Shown: positions 35,148 through 48,629 of the stretch, piece after piece | How positions within the stretch are numbered: position 1 is the stretch's first letter | Layout: each line of letters opens with the position of its first letter | Assembly: GCA_014773175.1 (NCBI GenBank) | Contig: VXCM01001460.1 | Coordinates: 62,001 to 126,000 of the forward strand | DNA from: Lucifuga dentata | Lineage: Eukaryota > Chordata > Actinopteri > Ophidiiformes > Bythitidae | Length of the DNA stretch: 64,000 nt | Direction: 5' to 3' | Position numbers and translations under genes: made by a program | The notes under the pieces: generated by a model | What the model was told of the DNA's origin: nothing | Database searches by the model: none | The model's input: the letters and a program-made list of their open reading frames with translations, nothing else

Positions 35148-35231
35148 ACGCGAAGTCATTTAATGCTATTAATTGATTAATTTTAGCAAACTGGAGAAGT
35201 CGGAGCTTTCCCTTTTTTTCCCATTGAAAAT

Positions 35232-35268
35232 CGGCTTATCGTACCTCAAAATGAGGTACGATAAGCCG
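35232..35268. repeat. Perfect 17-bp inverted repeat, 3-nt loop
   Basis: CGGCTTATCGTACCTCA (35232-35248) and its exact reverse complement (35252-35268) are separated by AAA. It lies about 85 bp beyond the end of the MITE at 35147 and is outside any classified element. Confidence 0.9.
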
Positions 35269-36597
35269 TGACGTTGCCGTGTACGCCATGCCCTGACGCC
35301 GTCTTATGTTACTGTCAATTCTTTTTGGGCCGCACCTCTCTATCGAGGCATATAAAAAACAGATATCAACATTTTCACGGTGCGTATCAGAAGATTCAAG
35401 GGGAGGAAGTTTTCCTCTAATGACCTTTTGCTTGCAAATGTGCAACAGTGGAACCATCGCAGCTTTCCATCCAATGAAAACTGGGCGATTACCGATAACA
35501 GGGTCATTGGAAAAATGAACCACATGCATTTTATGAACATGTGAAGCAGGCACAGTCAACCTAAAAAAAAAAAGGGGGAAACAGAAGCAGTAAATAATAA
35601 TGTTGCTGATAATATCAAATCCAGAGGAAAATTCTATTCATCTGAGTCTGAATCATGAAACCAGCACTAACAGTCATATTAATAAATAAAGGTCATAAAA
35701 ACCCCATCCCGGTCATAGCTATCCAGCTCAAATGTTAATCCTCCTCTCCTAAAACGTTGATACGGCTCATATTTAGTCCTTGTTTTTGATAATGTCCTTC
35801 TAAGTCTGCACTGTCCTTCCATCTTCTTCCTGATATCATTTTCTTTTTCTGTGCAAATTCCTTTGCTCAAAGTCAGTATTTATGATTGTAATCTCCAAGC
35901 TCAGGGTTTTTTTTTTTTTCAGTCTCCATCAGTGCAACTTGCATTTCATTCTTCCCGGACAGCCGATGTCTGCGTCATTGCCATTTGAAAGTAAAAATAA
36001 ACCGGAGCCCCGCTGATCCTGCTTACTCGCAGAGCGGCAGAGGTTGACTGATATGCATATGTGTTTTCACTTAGTGCAGAAAGTGACACTCCATGCATAT
36101 CAAACACATGCATAATGTATTTTCATCTCCGATACTTTCGGTCTATCTTCACAAACTCATATTTAGCAGACAAACATTTTTTTTCTTCTTCTCCAAACTC
36201 ATATAACTTTCACTTAAACTCTTTTGAAGAGAGCAAAATTTCTAAACATGCCAGATATGCCAGGTTGGATTTTAGGAAAATCAATATATGATAAATTTTT
36301 TAAGAGAAACTACTATGGTATGGCTTTAATAAGTTAGGGTTAATATTTGAGTTTTTAAGAGTTGTATCATGGGTTGATTCATCAATTTGTAGTAATTAAG
36401 GGATTTTTTAAAATGTTGTTTGTGTTTAGGATTATGAATGAGTTATTAATATGAAACAACCATTAAATGACTGTAAATAAGCTAATTGTAGGTAATTGAT
36501 GAAGAATAAAGGAATTCTTTCAACTCTTGCAACATTCAATTATCAGTGTTTAATTGGGTAAATGGAAATTTTAGGAGAAATGAAAAATGCCATAGCT
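35269..36597. other. No gene recognised
   Basis: Includes a short A run near 35562 and a T run near 35908. Minus-strand frames at 35236-35559 and 35340-35540 overlap and have no recognisable features; part of the first lies in the hairpin. Confidence 0.35.
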
Positions 36598-37171
36598 TTA
36601 AAGGACCATACCACCCATTTTGCATGTTTGAACCTAATATATTCAATTTTCATACATGTTACATTACTGACAATCATTTCCCAAAGGATAAAACTGTATT
36701 TCAGCTTTCCTGATGTTTTGCAAAATCTCTTAATTTTTCAAAATCAAATATTCAAGCGATATACCCACCTTAAAAATTGATGTTTCACCTGGTAATAGTT
36801 ACATAGCCTTATGAAGTCACAGTTATTTAAATTTTTCAATAAACCTACTTGGGACTATTCTCCAGTTGAGACATACATTCACTCAGCACTTTTTTATTGT
36901 GCTTAAACACTAAAATTAAGAAACTTTGAAAAAATCTGAATATATATCTTGTTTGGATGATGGATTACCTATCCCAAGAACATTTCAAGTAGCAACAAGT
37001 TGATTTTAATAGCATACCAGAATGAACTGAAACCAATGGCGGTCTGGAAGGTAGGAAAAACATTTTTAATTCACTGTTCCAGTAGTATGCTTTGGGAAAT
37101 GATTGTCAGTAACATTACGTGTATGAAAATTTAATATATTAGCCTGAAAAAATGGGTGGTATGGCCTTTAA
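36598..37171 (+). mobile_element. Kolobok/T2-like MITE, subfamily I
   Basis: An uninterrupted copy without n, and the cleanest reference for subfamily I. It starts TTAAAGGACCATACCACCCA and ends GGTGGTATGGCCTTTAA (one base lost in the right end). Internal GAACTGAAACCAATGGCGGT and GGAAGGTAGGAAAAACAT are well preserved. TTAA flanks both ends. Confidence 0.85.
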
Positions 37172-38099
37172 AATGTTATGTAGGTTGTCATGGACTTTTA
37201 AGGATTGATTAAAGGGTTGACTTATGAATTTTGAGGAATTTTTATTGTCTTTTGTGTTTTTGTTTCAATTTCTTTTATTTCTTTCAATGTGTTCAATATT
37301 CAATTACCAGTGTTTAACTGGTTAAAAGAAACTAGTGTTCTACTGTATATATTTCTCTACTACTGTATATACTTCATGTCCAAAGCACATTACTAAGACT
37401 ACTTATTAATAAGTAAATATGATATATTTCATCATATCTGATAGATAAATCAGGTGATTATTAAGACCAGTTCTCCTGAGAAGACTATGGAACTCTGACA
37501 GATAAAGCCTGTGAAAGCCTGGGAACGCCGATAGAAAAATCTGCTCAAAGCTGCAAATTTTGAAGGTGTAATATCATTTATGATTCCATCAGTAATGTTG
37601 ATCGTGTGCTTCCTGCAGAGATTCCCCTCTGTTTAAGCAGCACGCCCGCTGAGAATTTTGTTAAACCAGAACCACAAATACAGCAGGACTGAAACACGCC
37701 TGAGCAGTTTGTGTTCAGTCCTGTTTCTCTCTGTCAGGTTTAGAGCTGTAATGTTGTGTTAAATTAAAAACGAGGTAAACTGTAACTGCGATAATCAGCC
37801 AGTAACATTATTCGCCATCATGTTCTCCATTTTGAAAAAAAAAAAAAAAAAAAAAAAACATTATTGAAAAGCATCAATCTGCAATTTTTTCTCTAATTAA
37901 AACACATTTTTCCTTTACAAAAAAACAAAAGTCACATACTTTATATTACTTTGAGATAACTTACAGTCCCTAAGGTTTTGGTGCAAAATCACCCTGAAGC
38001 AAACTTCTTAATATAGGAAGTACTTTATTCACACTACAACTAAAATCTAAAATACCCACAAGGTTTCACAAGATTCATGTAACAACTCCATTATAAACA

Positions 38100-38385
38100 T
38101 TGGAAAAATGAGCATGGAAATAATTTCCTTGTCTGGAATTGTCTGTCATGGAATTCCCTGCCAGAAGATTTCACATTTTGATCATAAGGTCTCGCTTTAA
38201 CTGTCGTAATTGTTGTTGTTATGGGTTACTCCTTATTTCTAAAGTATTTATTATTGTTTTATTGTTTGGTTTTTAATCTACTGTATTCTATTCAACTGTC
38301 ATTTGCCAGTGTGTTCAACTGTCTGTAAAGCAGCTTGTAACTTTGTTTTGAAAGGTGCTATATAAAGTTATTATTGTCTTTTTTT
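38100..38385 (+). mobile_element. L2-family LINE 3' end
   Basis: The plus strand near 38145-38170 encodes WNSLPEDF, the C-terminal signature of L2-type ORF2 proteins. It is followed by a 3' UTR with TGTAAAGCAGCTTGTAACTT, TTTTGAAAGGTGCTATATAA and AGTTATTATTG, typical of the L2/Rex group. Everything upstream is missing, so it is a strongly 5'-truncated insertion. The preceding 37172-38099 has an A run at 37836-37858 and no gene. Confidence 0.65.
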
Positions 38386-39171
38386 TCCCCCCTATTTTAC
38401 AATAAGGAAGTGCCCCAAAGCATGCTGGGAATCTTCTTCTATCTGCTCGACCTGGCAAACCCAGAGACTTTGCAATATAATGAATCTAAGTTATAACAAG
38501 GCTAAAATCTAAGGTGAATTAAAGCTAAGATAACAGCTGCTAACACTTGTTATGCTGTTGATGATCATCCAAACCATAAATTAGAAAGCAGTCTGGTGAT
38601 CCTGGAGAAAAGGTCAAGGAAGCGAGAACTTCACAGGTCCAATCACTTCCTCAGAACTAAGACCCGAGTCATGTCGAGTCTAAATTATATGTAGTCTAAT
38701 CTGGTCTGGTCCAGTTATATTGCCTCTGGTCTCAGGTTTGCGACACTGTTTTATATCTGAGTGGATCCGAGGTGACCTGAGCAGACTCGCCATCAGCTCT
38801 GGTCACATGGTGCATCATAACTGCCACAGGAGAAATGGAAAGCATGAAGTGAAGTGCAGGAAAAATGGAGATATCCCTCGCTGACATGAGAAATAAGTTG
38901 AAAGAAAAGTTTATCATTAATTTAGGTTTATTGGTAATTTAGGTCTTTAATTTAGGTCGGGCAAGGCTGTGTGGTGGGCGGAGCCACATCCACCCAATCA
39001 AATTACAATTTAACATTCTGTCAGTTTTGGCTCTGGCTGTCTCAGCAGACCAAAACTGAAGCAGAAGCATTTGAATTTCTCCTCCAGCCAAGAGAAAGGC
39101 ATTATAGGTCCTGTTTATCAATGTTTTGTTTTTATCTGTATGACGTACATTTTTTAAAAATTTCTTTTCTG

Positions 39172-39206
<35 letters not shown>

Positions 39207-40799
39207 TGAAGTTATTATTATGATGTTGAGGACATTTTGGATTGGGTCTAGTCAAGTCTATTTCTGATCAGGTCCGAATGTCTTAGCTACAATCGGATAG
39301 TCCTTGGGTCCCTTTCTGGTAGGGTCTTTTTTNTTTTTTTTTTTTTTTTTTAATTAATTCATGCATCTTGAATTTGGGTAGGGTTTCCACAGGTCTGTTT
39401 TGCCTCAGGCCCAGAATTTTGGATCTGTAAAGACTATTAGGAAGTCACCAAAATCATAGTGTGTACCATAAATGACCACATAAGTCATTTAATTTATCAT
39501 GTGAAATGGTGAAAAATAAATGTAAAATAAATTAAATTTTAATATGAAACTTTACATGTGGGACCATCCTAGACGGCCACATCCTTTCTAACTGTGGTAT
39601 ACTGGGACCAAGATTATGATAAGGTGAAAAACAAAAACAATGTTTTTCTCCTGTACATTCTTTGTTAGCTTGGTAGTGATACAATTATTAGAATTAAAAT
39701 ATTTATATCCCCTTGGAAATGAAAAATGCTTGAGAGACTCTACCTCCTCTTCACAGTTTCCTCCCACGAGTCTGACAAAAGCCATTTAGACACGATGAGC
39801 CATGTACTGTGAAATTATTTTGTAACACGCAGGAATAAACAGCAATCAGGTAAAGACAGATTACAAAGACCGGTTAGGTTTATTCAACGATCAGACGAGG
39901 ATTATTCAAAGATGCAAATTAAGGTTCTCATAATCACATACGACTCTGAGAGATGTTTTAAATGTGGGTCAAGAGCTCATTGAATAGTATTTTCAGTTCT
40001 GCATGGCTGATTCACATTTATGCTGCTTTTATTTGCAAGTGTAGAAACCGTGATTTCAACATGATGCAGAGCACGGAATATAATGTTGCCTTAAGGAACA
40101 AATTAAGCAACGTGTTGTAATTCTGAATTCATTTTTGCAGATTATCATTTCCAGTTAGATCTGGGTCTGTTTAAACACCTTTTCCTCATATATTTTCCTA
40201 TTTTAGGTATTAAATTTCCAGCTTTGTTGCCTTTCTGAGTGGCAGTATTTCAGTTTTCGCAGGACTGTGACATTCTGGCCTAATGATGCCTGCGCTGTCA
40301 TTCAGTTGTACTGTGGGCATCATGGAAACAAATGTCAGAAATGTCAGATTCCTGGTACAAATAGAAGCTTTTGAGTTGCATTTCAAATCTCGTTGTCATC
40401 ATGTCTGGTGACATCGTGGACATCCAGTGGAGAATTGGCGATGGGCAAATAATGTCAAAATATCTAAAAACAAAAAAAAAACAAAAAAATAGATGAGATC
40501 AANAAAAAAAAAAAAAAAAATAGATGAGATCAAGAGAGACAGAAAGAAAAGGTTGCTGTGGCCTGATTGGAAGTCAGATCAGTGAATTTGAAGTAAAACT
40601 GACCATGCTGGAAATGTTTTATATTTAGCTTATTGTGGCAGAAAAGTGTCAAATGTCTTTATAAAAATTATTTATAGATCAAATAACTGACTGTCGATTT
40701 GCACCAGCCAAAATTTATCTAGTAAAGGAATTTTTTATAGTGCAGATTTTAGGGGTAAATGAAAGCTAAATCCAATAAAACAATTTAAACTCCAGAGGG
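38386..40799. other. No gene; (GT)n and homopolymers
   Basis: A (GT)n run lies at 39183-39208, a T run with n at 39327-39350, and an A run with n at 40503 that is followed by a repeat of AGATGAGATCAA (an assembly join). Remaining sequence is AT-rich and unassigned. Confidence 0.4.
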
Positions 40800-40905
40800 T
40801 TAAAGGAGCATACTGATGATTTTACAACCTGCATGCACGTTACATAATTGCCAACCATTTTGCAAAACATACTGGAGTGGTACATTTGTGAATTTACACA
40901 GAAGT
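40800..40905 (+). mobile_element. Kolobok/T2-like MITE fragment, subfamily II left end
   Basis: TTAAAGGAGCATACTGATGA followed by ACAACCTGCATGCACGTTAC and ACTGGAGTGGTA. About 15 bp of the terminal repeat are missing and no right end follows. Next comes CACACCTGGTTAGACACAT (about 40905-40944), which has a reverse-complement relative beside another MITE copy at about 54482-54522. Confidence 0.55.
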
Positions 40906-40944
40906 ACACACCTGGTTAGACACATCCACCATGTAAGAGGCTAG

Positions 40945-41332
40945 CCTGTTTGGCTAGCATCCTTGTTCCGCAGTGTGTGGGTGTTACCTGTACAGATGGA
41001 CAGTCGCAGTACAGCTTTAAAGAGAAAGCCCCTAACAATGCTCTGCACAGCAGTGCTGCAGTAAGAGACAACAAAATTGGATCGATGTGTATTAAAGCAT
41101 TGCAAAAGTTTCAAAATACACCCCTAAATGAAAATAAGAACATGGAAATCTGCATAACAGGACCTCTTTCAATTTATTCAGAGATTTTTGAAAGATTTTG
41201 CCTTTCCTTAATTGCTTTCTATGTCCAAAATAGTTACAGTTTAAACAAAATCATATCCCTGACCACAGCTGTTTTGGATTTTTTTTTTTTTTTTTTNTTT
41301 TTTTTTTTTTTTTTGTCTTTTGTCTTTGTCAC

Positions 41333-41385
<53 letters not shown>

Positions 41386-42339
41386 TATAACCTGTAATTT
41401 AGCAATTCATCCGCAAACTGTCAAATCCATTCACACGATCTGCATTACAGAGTCGCTCATTTTAGCAACATTTAATTGCTCACCAGAAATCTTTCTTCAG
41501 AGGTCGCACAGTGCATCATGAGNCCCCAAAAAAAAAGAGCAGCAAATCCCAAAGAGTAACCTCAATCGCGAATTTACCCTGGTGTGCAAAAGTCCTATTA
41601 ACCTATCAAAAGTAATCCATGGTAGACCTACAGGCTTCTCCTCTGCAAGCTATAAAAACACATTTTCACCACACCATCACCCTCTGAAAGCTTCTTAGAG
41701 CTGTCCGACATGTTCACCAGTCCTTCATTACTGGGGTCGAGGTATATGATAACCTCCCCGTGATGAACCTGACCCACTCTGCTCCCAAGATTGGTTATTG
41801 ATCCTGGTTTCTTTAAGCATATTGCCACATATGCTTGCTCTCTTGGCCTTTTATTGGGAGACAGTCCCAGCCGTTCTGCAGTATCTGGTTGCCATGAAAA
41901 ATGCTGAAAGGGATGCGCTGTGTCATCTCCTGTAGCTTGTTGCCCCATAAATAATGATAGTTTCAGATGCTTGTCAATTTAGCTTTGTAGAGCAATATTT
42001 TCAAAAGCGTTTATTTCCCCCCCAATTCAATAGATCCTCATATTTCATTACCTGAAGCAGCATTTTTTTTCTTCCCTGAAAAGCCAGAGAGTTGACATGT
42101 GGCTGTAATACACAGCACGTGGTTATGAAATGCAATCAATAAATATGATAAAGAGAGTCGAATCAATCAGGAACTACTTTTCCTCTGCAGCCGTCAGATC
42201 ACAGGAGTGCTATCTGATGGATTTCAGATTTCTTTATAGATTCTTAATGCTCACATCCTCTAAAGTGGGTTGGTACAAGCAAAACCTGTGCAATGTAATG
42301 CAATCCAATACAGTAAATCAGCAGTAAATATAATTTCCG
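40945..42339. other. No gene; (AAT)n microsatellite and possible regulatory stretch
   Basis: A T run with n at 41297 leads to an (AAT)n tract at 41333-41386. The block 41620-42070 has balanced composition, carries a 106-codon minus-strand frame (41628-41948) with no known motif, and is followed by AT-rich sequence with homeodomain-like TAAT cores. I consider conserved non-coding DNA more likely than an exon, without proof. Confidence 0.3.
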
Positions 42340-42822
42340 TTAAAGGACCACATCGGCAATTTTGCACGTTTAAGTCCGTTAAATGCTACCCGCACACACG
42401 CTAGCTACTGACAAACAATTTCTAAAACATGAAACTGGATTTTTAATTTTTCCTGTTATTTTGCAAATCCCGTAATCTTTCAAAATCAATTGTTCAGATG
42501 ATAGACCCACCTTAAAATTAAACATTTCACCTGCTAACGATGATAGTAAAAGTTGTCTTCTGCTGAAACTATATTTTCTGGAGGAGATATACTTTGTCTT
42601 TTGTGCACCTATGATGGATTGCTTATCTCAGACATGTTTCGAGTCTCTATAAGTTGATTTTTATAGCATAGTGGAATGAACTGAAACCAATGGCAATCTG
42701 GAAGGTAAGAAAAACAATTCTAAACTTTACCGCTAAAGTTGCATGTTTGGGAAATGGTTGTCAGTAATGCGGTTTGTACATGTTGGGCTCAAATAAACAA
42801 GATCACCAGTATTGTCCTTTAA
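42340..42822 (+). mobile_element. Kolobok/T2-like MITE, subfamily II
   Basis: Starts TTAAAGGACCACATCGGCAA and ends CACCAGTATTGTCCTTTAA with TTAA at both sides. Internal GAAACTATATTTTCTGGAGG and GAACTGAAACCAATGGCAAT are present. The copy is complete but diverged. Confidence 0.8.
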
Positions 42823-43284
42823 GATTATGATGTTCAGAATTTGAGATCATGTCAGAGGCTATTGATTAAAAACTATACAGTGCAGCCATAGTGTATTTGA
42901 TTGCATTGTAAGATGTACATAATATAAGAAGTTTCACGGATGTCAAAAATGCAGTGGCCATTTTTGAGCTGTGCATGTGAATTCTGGGATGTTTTGGGTA
43001 CTGTTGTGTCAGGGAGACAACAGCAGCCAGTCTGGTAGTTGGCAGTAATGCACATTAAAACAATCTGAGAAGAAGCAGAAGAAGTAGCCAATGGTAGGGA
43101 CATTTGACAAAGTTTTAGAGACGTAGAAAGTGAAAGATTTGAAGCAGTTTTTTTTTTTTTTTTTTTTNTTTTTTTTTTTTTTTTTTTTAATCACTAGAGA
43201 GTTCCCTATAGGTGATCAACAAAATTACGTCCTCCATCCGTACAGAGGTCTGACTCGTTGACTCGTTCAGTAACAGCGTATCAG

Positions 43285-44695
43285 TCAGTACATTTACATG
43301 CACACTACAATCCCATTGTCTCTTCTACATTAAAGGACCATACCATCCATTTTGCAGGTTGGAGCCTAATATATTTAATTTTCATAAACATAAGATTACT
43401 GACAATCATTTCCCAAAGCATACTACTGGAACGGTGAATTAAAAATGTTTTTCCTGCCTTCCAGATTACCATTGGTTTCAGTTTATTCTGCTATTAAAAT
43501 CAACTTGTAGATACTTGAAGCATTCTTGGGATAGGTAATCCATCATTGTCATCAAGGTTCAGGTTTTTTTTAGAAGTTATGTAATTTTACATTTAGCACA
43601 ATAAAAAGCGCAGAATGAATGTATGTCTCCACCAAGGAATATAGTCCCAAAAGAAGACCTGCGTTCATCAAAAAATTTAAATGACTGTGACTTCATAAGG
43701 CTGCGTAACTATTAGCAGGTGAAACATTGATTTTTAAGGTGGAGTATCGCTTGAATATTAGATTTTGAAAAATGAAGAGATTTTGCAAAATATCAGGAAA
43801 AGTGAAATATAGTTTTATCCTTTGGGAAATGATTGTCAGTAATGTTACGTATATGAAGATTGAGGCTCATGAAAATATTAGGCTCAAACAGGCAAAACTG
43901 GTGATATGGTCCTTTAAGGCAATAATACCAGTGAGATGTGTACATGGACAGAATTCATTGAATTCCACTGTTTGCTGAATACACATGACATTGCATAATC
44001 AGAGTCTGTGGAGGGCCAGACAGGTGAGATAATGCAGGTGGAGGTGACGTTTACATGCCTGAATCGATTTACAAACACATAATCTAGGTCTGTTACTCTG
44101 ATTTACACCAACTTCAATCTAATTAAGATGTATATATTGAAAAAAAAAAGACTTATTGCCATAGTCTGAGTATAATGGAAGTTTTTAAACATTCTGAGTG
44201 ACAGGAACACATAGCTAGGTGTCGCTAACATGTTCTGAGATGCATGTAAACAAAACGCTTCAATGGACTAGGATGAGAAAACTAAACAATCTGAACAGTG
44301 GATTACAAACTTTCAAATGCAGAGAGAAACATCTGATATGTTGTGTGAGCGTTTATCTGTCCCATCAGGACAAGTATTTTTGTCCTCCACAATCATGGAG
44401 GAGAAGAGAGTGGAGCTGGACTTTTGCTGCTGTAATGGGAGCCTGTTATCACACACTAACACGTTTATTTGACATAAACACACATCAGTATGTCTGATAT
44501 GTATAATATGTCTTCATTTCTATTTACAGAGTGCATTGATCGCTTACATCATCCATATGCTGATAAAGCAGAAGGTTACGTAGGAGTCGGAATGGCGAGA
44601 AAATTCCAATCTGTGTATTTAGATAGCAGCATTGGCGGATATCTGATACATATCCGATCCAAGTTTTGAGCATCAAGACTTGGAGTGTAAATACA
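43285..44695. repeat. Possible older DNA transposon around the 43.3-kb MITE
   Basis: TACATTTACATGCACACTAC at about 43289, GACGTTTACATGCCTGAATC at about 44047 and GGAGTGTAAATACAGCC ending near 44698 resemble ends and subterminal parts of a common fish repeat with TACATTTACATGCAC termini. If so, a MITE later inserted inside it. The ends are too diverged to call a target duplication. Confidence 0.25.
43330..43917 (-). mobile_element. Kolobok/T2-like MITE, subfamily I, reverse orientation
   Basis: Starts TTAAAGGACCATACCATCCA and ends GATATGGTCCTTTAA with TTAA at both sides. Reverse internal order with CTTCCAGATTACCATTGGTT first and GGAATATAGTCCCAAAAGAA later. Complete, without n. Confidence 0.85.
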
Positions 44696-44699
44696 GCCT

Positions 44700-47600
44700 A
44701 TCAAACATCTTAGCTTCATTCTTAACTTTCAATTTGTGGAAAAATGACAGCTAACACAAGCTGAAAGGTCACAACAGACAAGCCTCTACCACTTGCACAC
44801 AAACAATCCCATACTGCATCGCGCGACTACAAGATGGCAGTGTCCGTGTAACAGTTTATTCATTTGGAATTATAATATGCTTTATAATTATCCAGTAACA
44901 GCTATCCACAGTGCTAACCTTTAATGGAGTGCAGCTCTATTGTGTTTTCTTCCATTCTAATGCTCATGTCTGTATTAAAATGAGGTATGAGGTTTTATAT
45001 GTGGGAGTATTCTTGCATCTCAATATTGCTCTGCAGCGCTGCAGCCCAGGCCTTCATTAAAATAAAGGATATAAGAGATATTTCATAGTGAGATAGTTCC
45101 TTCTTTGTGGCAAATCAGGATCCTCACCCCAGAACTGAAGACATCCAATATGCATGTGGACTTAAAATATTGGATGTTTGGGCTTTTATTCCAAAGATTA
45201 AGCACAGATGTGTGGATGTCATTAGTGAACATAAGGCAAAAGGGTTTTTTTTGTTTTGTTTTGTTTTGTTTTTTTAGTTAAAATTCTGGGTAACGTGTGA
45301 AATGTAGATATTTGATGAACAGAACAAGGAGCTCAGTATCACCTTGCAAATGTGGGCGGGTTTGCTTTGTTTTGAGCGAGGATGCTCATATATCATGCAG
45401 CTGTCCTTTCTGACAGCCAGCCAGCTGTGTCCGTGTCAGTATTCTGTCAGAACAGCAGCTCTCTTCAATCAATCATCTGATTACCATTCCAACATTTAGA
45501 AGATGAAAACGAGGCGGTGAATTGGATCGGAACTGGCAACTCTGGTAGAATTAGCGAGCGGTNCAGGGGGCCCTGCAACTGGCCTGGCATGCTGGCTTAT
45601 TAAAAAAGTATAATTGGACTGCTGTGACACATCACTGTGGCCACTCCCTCCCCCCTCTGTTTGCTAGGATTGCTCAGGTTTGTGATGAGGCGAAATGTAC
45701 CTCGTGTCTTTCGCTGTCATGCAACAAAATCAATGATTCGGAAACGGCGCTCGCTGACCCAAAGCACAGCAGTCGGGGATCTGTGTCAGATCGGCAGCCC
45801 TGCCTCTGCGCTCGGTNCGCTGACCCAAAGCACAGCAGTCGGGGATCTGTGTCAGATCGGCAGCCCTGCCTCTGCGCTCGGTAAGCTCGTAAGTTCAACG
45901 AACGCCAGGCTCATTCACATCAATAAAATGTGCAACATCTGAAACACACACTTGGGAGACTCTACCATGCTCGGTAATTACCTGAGCCTTTCGCTGGTGA
46001 CACACACACACAGGCAGTTAGCCACCCAGACACCCAGAGGGTTAATGATAGCTTTACAGCAGCGTGTGGAGTTTCAAACTGAGACGCTACTCACTTTGCT
46101 TCAACCAACAACTCTCAAAGGTCCATCACACAACCTAAACTTACCCTAATTGACAGACCTATATGCACACACAGACACAGACAAAAAATTTCCTCTCAGT
46201 CTAAGACCCTGGAGGAGCAGAAGTCTGGCAAACACAGCTCTATGCTGAAAGGGATTAAAAAGATTTGTAAGTGCTCAGACTGGCTCCTTCGTGTCAGGAT
46301 TGAGGTGGTAGCTGGAGGGCTGCAGTCCTTTTCTTGGCCGCCTCACTGAAGCTAATGTGTGGCAGAGAATCAAGGTTTTGGAAACTAAGAAAACCATTTG
46401 GCCCTGGTACTTTTTTACGGTACAAAGCTGCAATTGCTCTCATCGGTGGATTACTTTCTCGGCGGGGTCATACTGTTGTTAAGGCTCTTTCTCTGCTGTA
46501 AAGTGACTATGCACAGTGGAAAAAAGGTCCATTCAATTCCGCCTGTGTTATTTCTCCCCAAGGAACACTGCATTCACTTCCACTCAAAGCTTACAAACTT
46601 GGTAAAGTTTTCTATCAATTTTTTCAATTCTCCCCAGCCAAAAATATTTGTCAGACGGCTGTTCCCAGAAGAGCTGCAGGATGTAATGAATGCAGGAAAA
46701 AAAACAAAACGTGTAATGTATTTTACAGTGGCAAAATTCAAGATTTTTCCCAACCGAAACTCTCTGGTCTGCATGTAGTGTAGATCAAATGATTATATGT
46801 GCACCAAGAAAAGCCATTTGTTTTCCCCATCACTCTAATAGCCCCACCGACAGCTCTTTTCCAGCCCTGTGATCACAAACCTTCAATTTCATACATGGCT
46901 CTCTGCAGCAGCACAGGTTGTATGAATATCGCGGGTCAGGCATATCCCATCCAGTGTTTCATTATTCATTGTTCTCATTTTCCATGAGAGATTCATTTCT
47001 TTCAGGAAGTCATCTAGAAAGCATTGAATGCCTATTTCCTGCCAGCCACTGACTGAGAGAGGGGACTGCGGGAACAGGGGGGTTGGGAATCTAGCAAATA
47101 GAGCTGACAAAAAAAACACAAAAAAAGAAAAAAANAAAAAAAAAAAAACCCTGCCTCGACACAAATTGCCTGCATTTCCAATTGAAAGGAATCCCAGCAT
47201 GTTTTCGTTGACCAGGCTTGTTCATTTATACATGCAGGGAGATCCGTGCACTCTAATACCTGACTTACTTCATTTCCCCCCCTTTTACATTCTCTGCAGG
47301 AAAAAAAAATGGCTATTTTTGAATTTATGAAAAGAATACAATTGAGATTGTTAATAATCTCAGCTTGGTCAGCATACTCATTTTGTGATTGCCTGTAGAT
47401 TCTGTTGGGCTGATTTGCCACTAGCTTAGATTTGCTACAGTAACACTGATGCAATGTGGAGACATGGAGTCGAGTTGACAGCGCGAGTCAAGAATAGATC
47501 CGCTGGGTAGCAATGTGACAGATAGAAACAATGAATCAGACAATATCATCAATAACATTTTTAATACGGCGTGCAACATAAATCTACAACACATATTGAT

Positions 47601-47976
47601 TGATTGAGAGATGTTTTCTAGTTAACAACAGCAACAAATTTTATCTACCTTTAATCAACAAATCTCAATTTAGTGATGGTGATTAGTCCCGTTTTGTACC
47701 AGTTTTAATGATTAATAATAACTGATAACTGTGCTACAGCTGCTGCTGATTTGGTTTAAGTAGCTTGTAATATCTCCTCAGGTAGTTACATACTGTAATT
47801 AATATACATATATTACACCATATGTTGCAAACCCTTCTCTGATCAGTTTCTGTTTCTGATATCCCATCTCATAATCTCTCGATCCATGCATGCTGCTTTT
47901 CATCGGCTTAATTGCATATGCTCAATCGGTGGACTCGGATCCAGATTTGGACCAAACAATGGTAAAATTATTATCC

Positions 47977-48013
<37 letters not shown>

Positions 48014-48295
48014 CACAACACACACAGCAGGCCTTAAAAATCTTATATAACTTCATCACTTGTTTTTAATGAGGCTGAAACTGACTTCCAATTAACAAGC
48101 TTCTTCTTTGACTTTTCCAGTCCACCTTAAAAGTGGCGTAACACCTGTAAAGAGTCATTTTTGCAAGACCGACACATTGTTTGTCATCTTCCAGCTGCTA
48201 ATAGCTGCAGTTTACATACTTGTTGCCAGTGGTTGGAGCTTATGTTGAAAAAGTGAACTGGCATGTTCAAAACTGGAAAACAAAGAAAACAAATG
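44700..48295. other. No gene; (CA)n, assembly duplication, GC-richer blocks
   Basis: A 65-bp exact duplication (45752-45816 and 45818-45882) flanks the n at 45817 and creates duplicated frames that are not real. n also occurs at 45563 and 47135. A (CA)n run lies at 47979-48012. The stretch 46300-47500 has no repeat that I recognise and could include conserved non-coding DNA. No exon can be supported. Confidence 0.4.
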
Positions 48296-48629
48296 TCAAA
48301 AGGAAATACCAGTGATTTGAGCCCAATATATACAATCCACATACATGTTACGTTACTGACAGCCATTTCCCTGAATATACTACTTTAGCTGTGAATTTCA
48401 GAATATTTTCCTCCCTTCCAGACTGCCATGGTTTCAGCTTATTCCAGTACGCTATTAGACTTGAACAGATTTGAAACATGCTTGAGATACTTAATCATCA
48501 CAGCGAAACATTATGTCTATTAAGTTTTTTGTCGAAGTAACTTTATTTAACTGATCAACATGGAGCTGCATGGAAGAAGATGTATGATGATTGGGCTCAA
48601 ACGCCCATGATTGCTGGTATGGTCCTTAA
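48296..48629 (-). mobile_element. Kolobok/T2-like MITE, subfamily II, internally deleted
   Basis: Left end AAAGGAAATACCAGTGATTT, then CTTCCAGACTGCCATGGTTT, and right end GCTGGTATGGTCCTTAA. The middle between GGAGCTGCATGGAAGAAGAT and the right terminal repeat is missing, so this 334-bp copy is a deletion derivative. Reverse orientation. Confidence 0.7.

Noticed and set aside
45624..45942. Frames with a repeated protein segment (DPKHSSRGSVSDRQPCLCAR twice)
   Set aside because: The DNA repeat is an exact 65-bp duplication around the n at 45817, an assembly join.
47979..48026. Possible CRISPR-like short repeats
   Set aside because: Simple (CA)n microsatellite without spacers.
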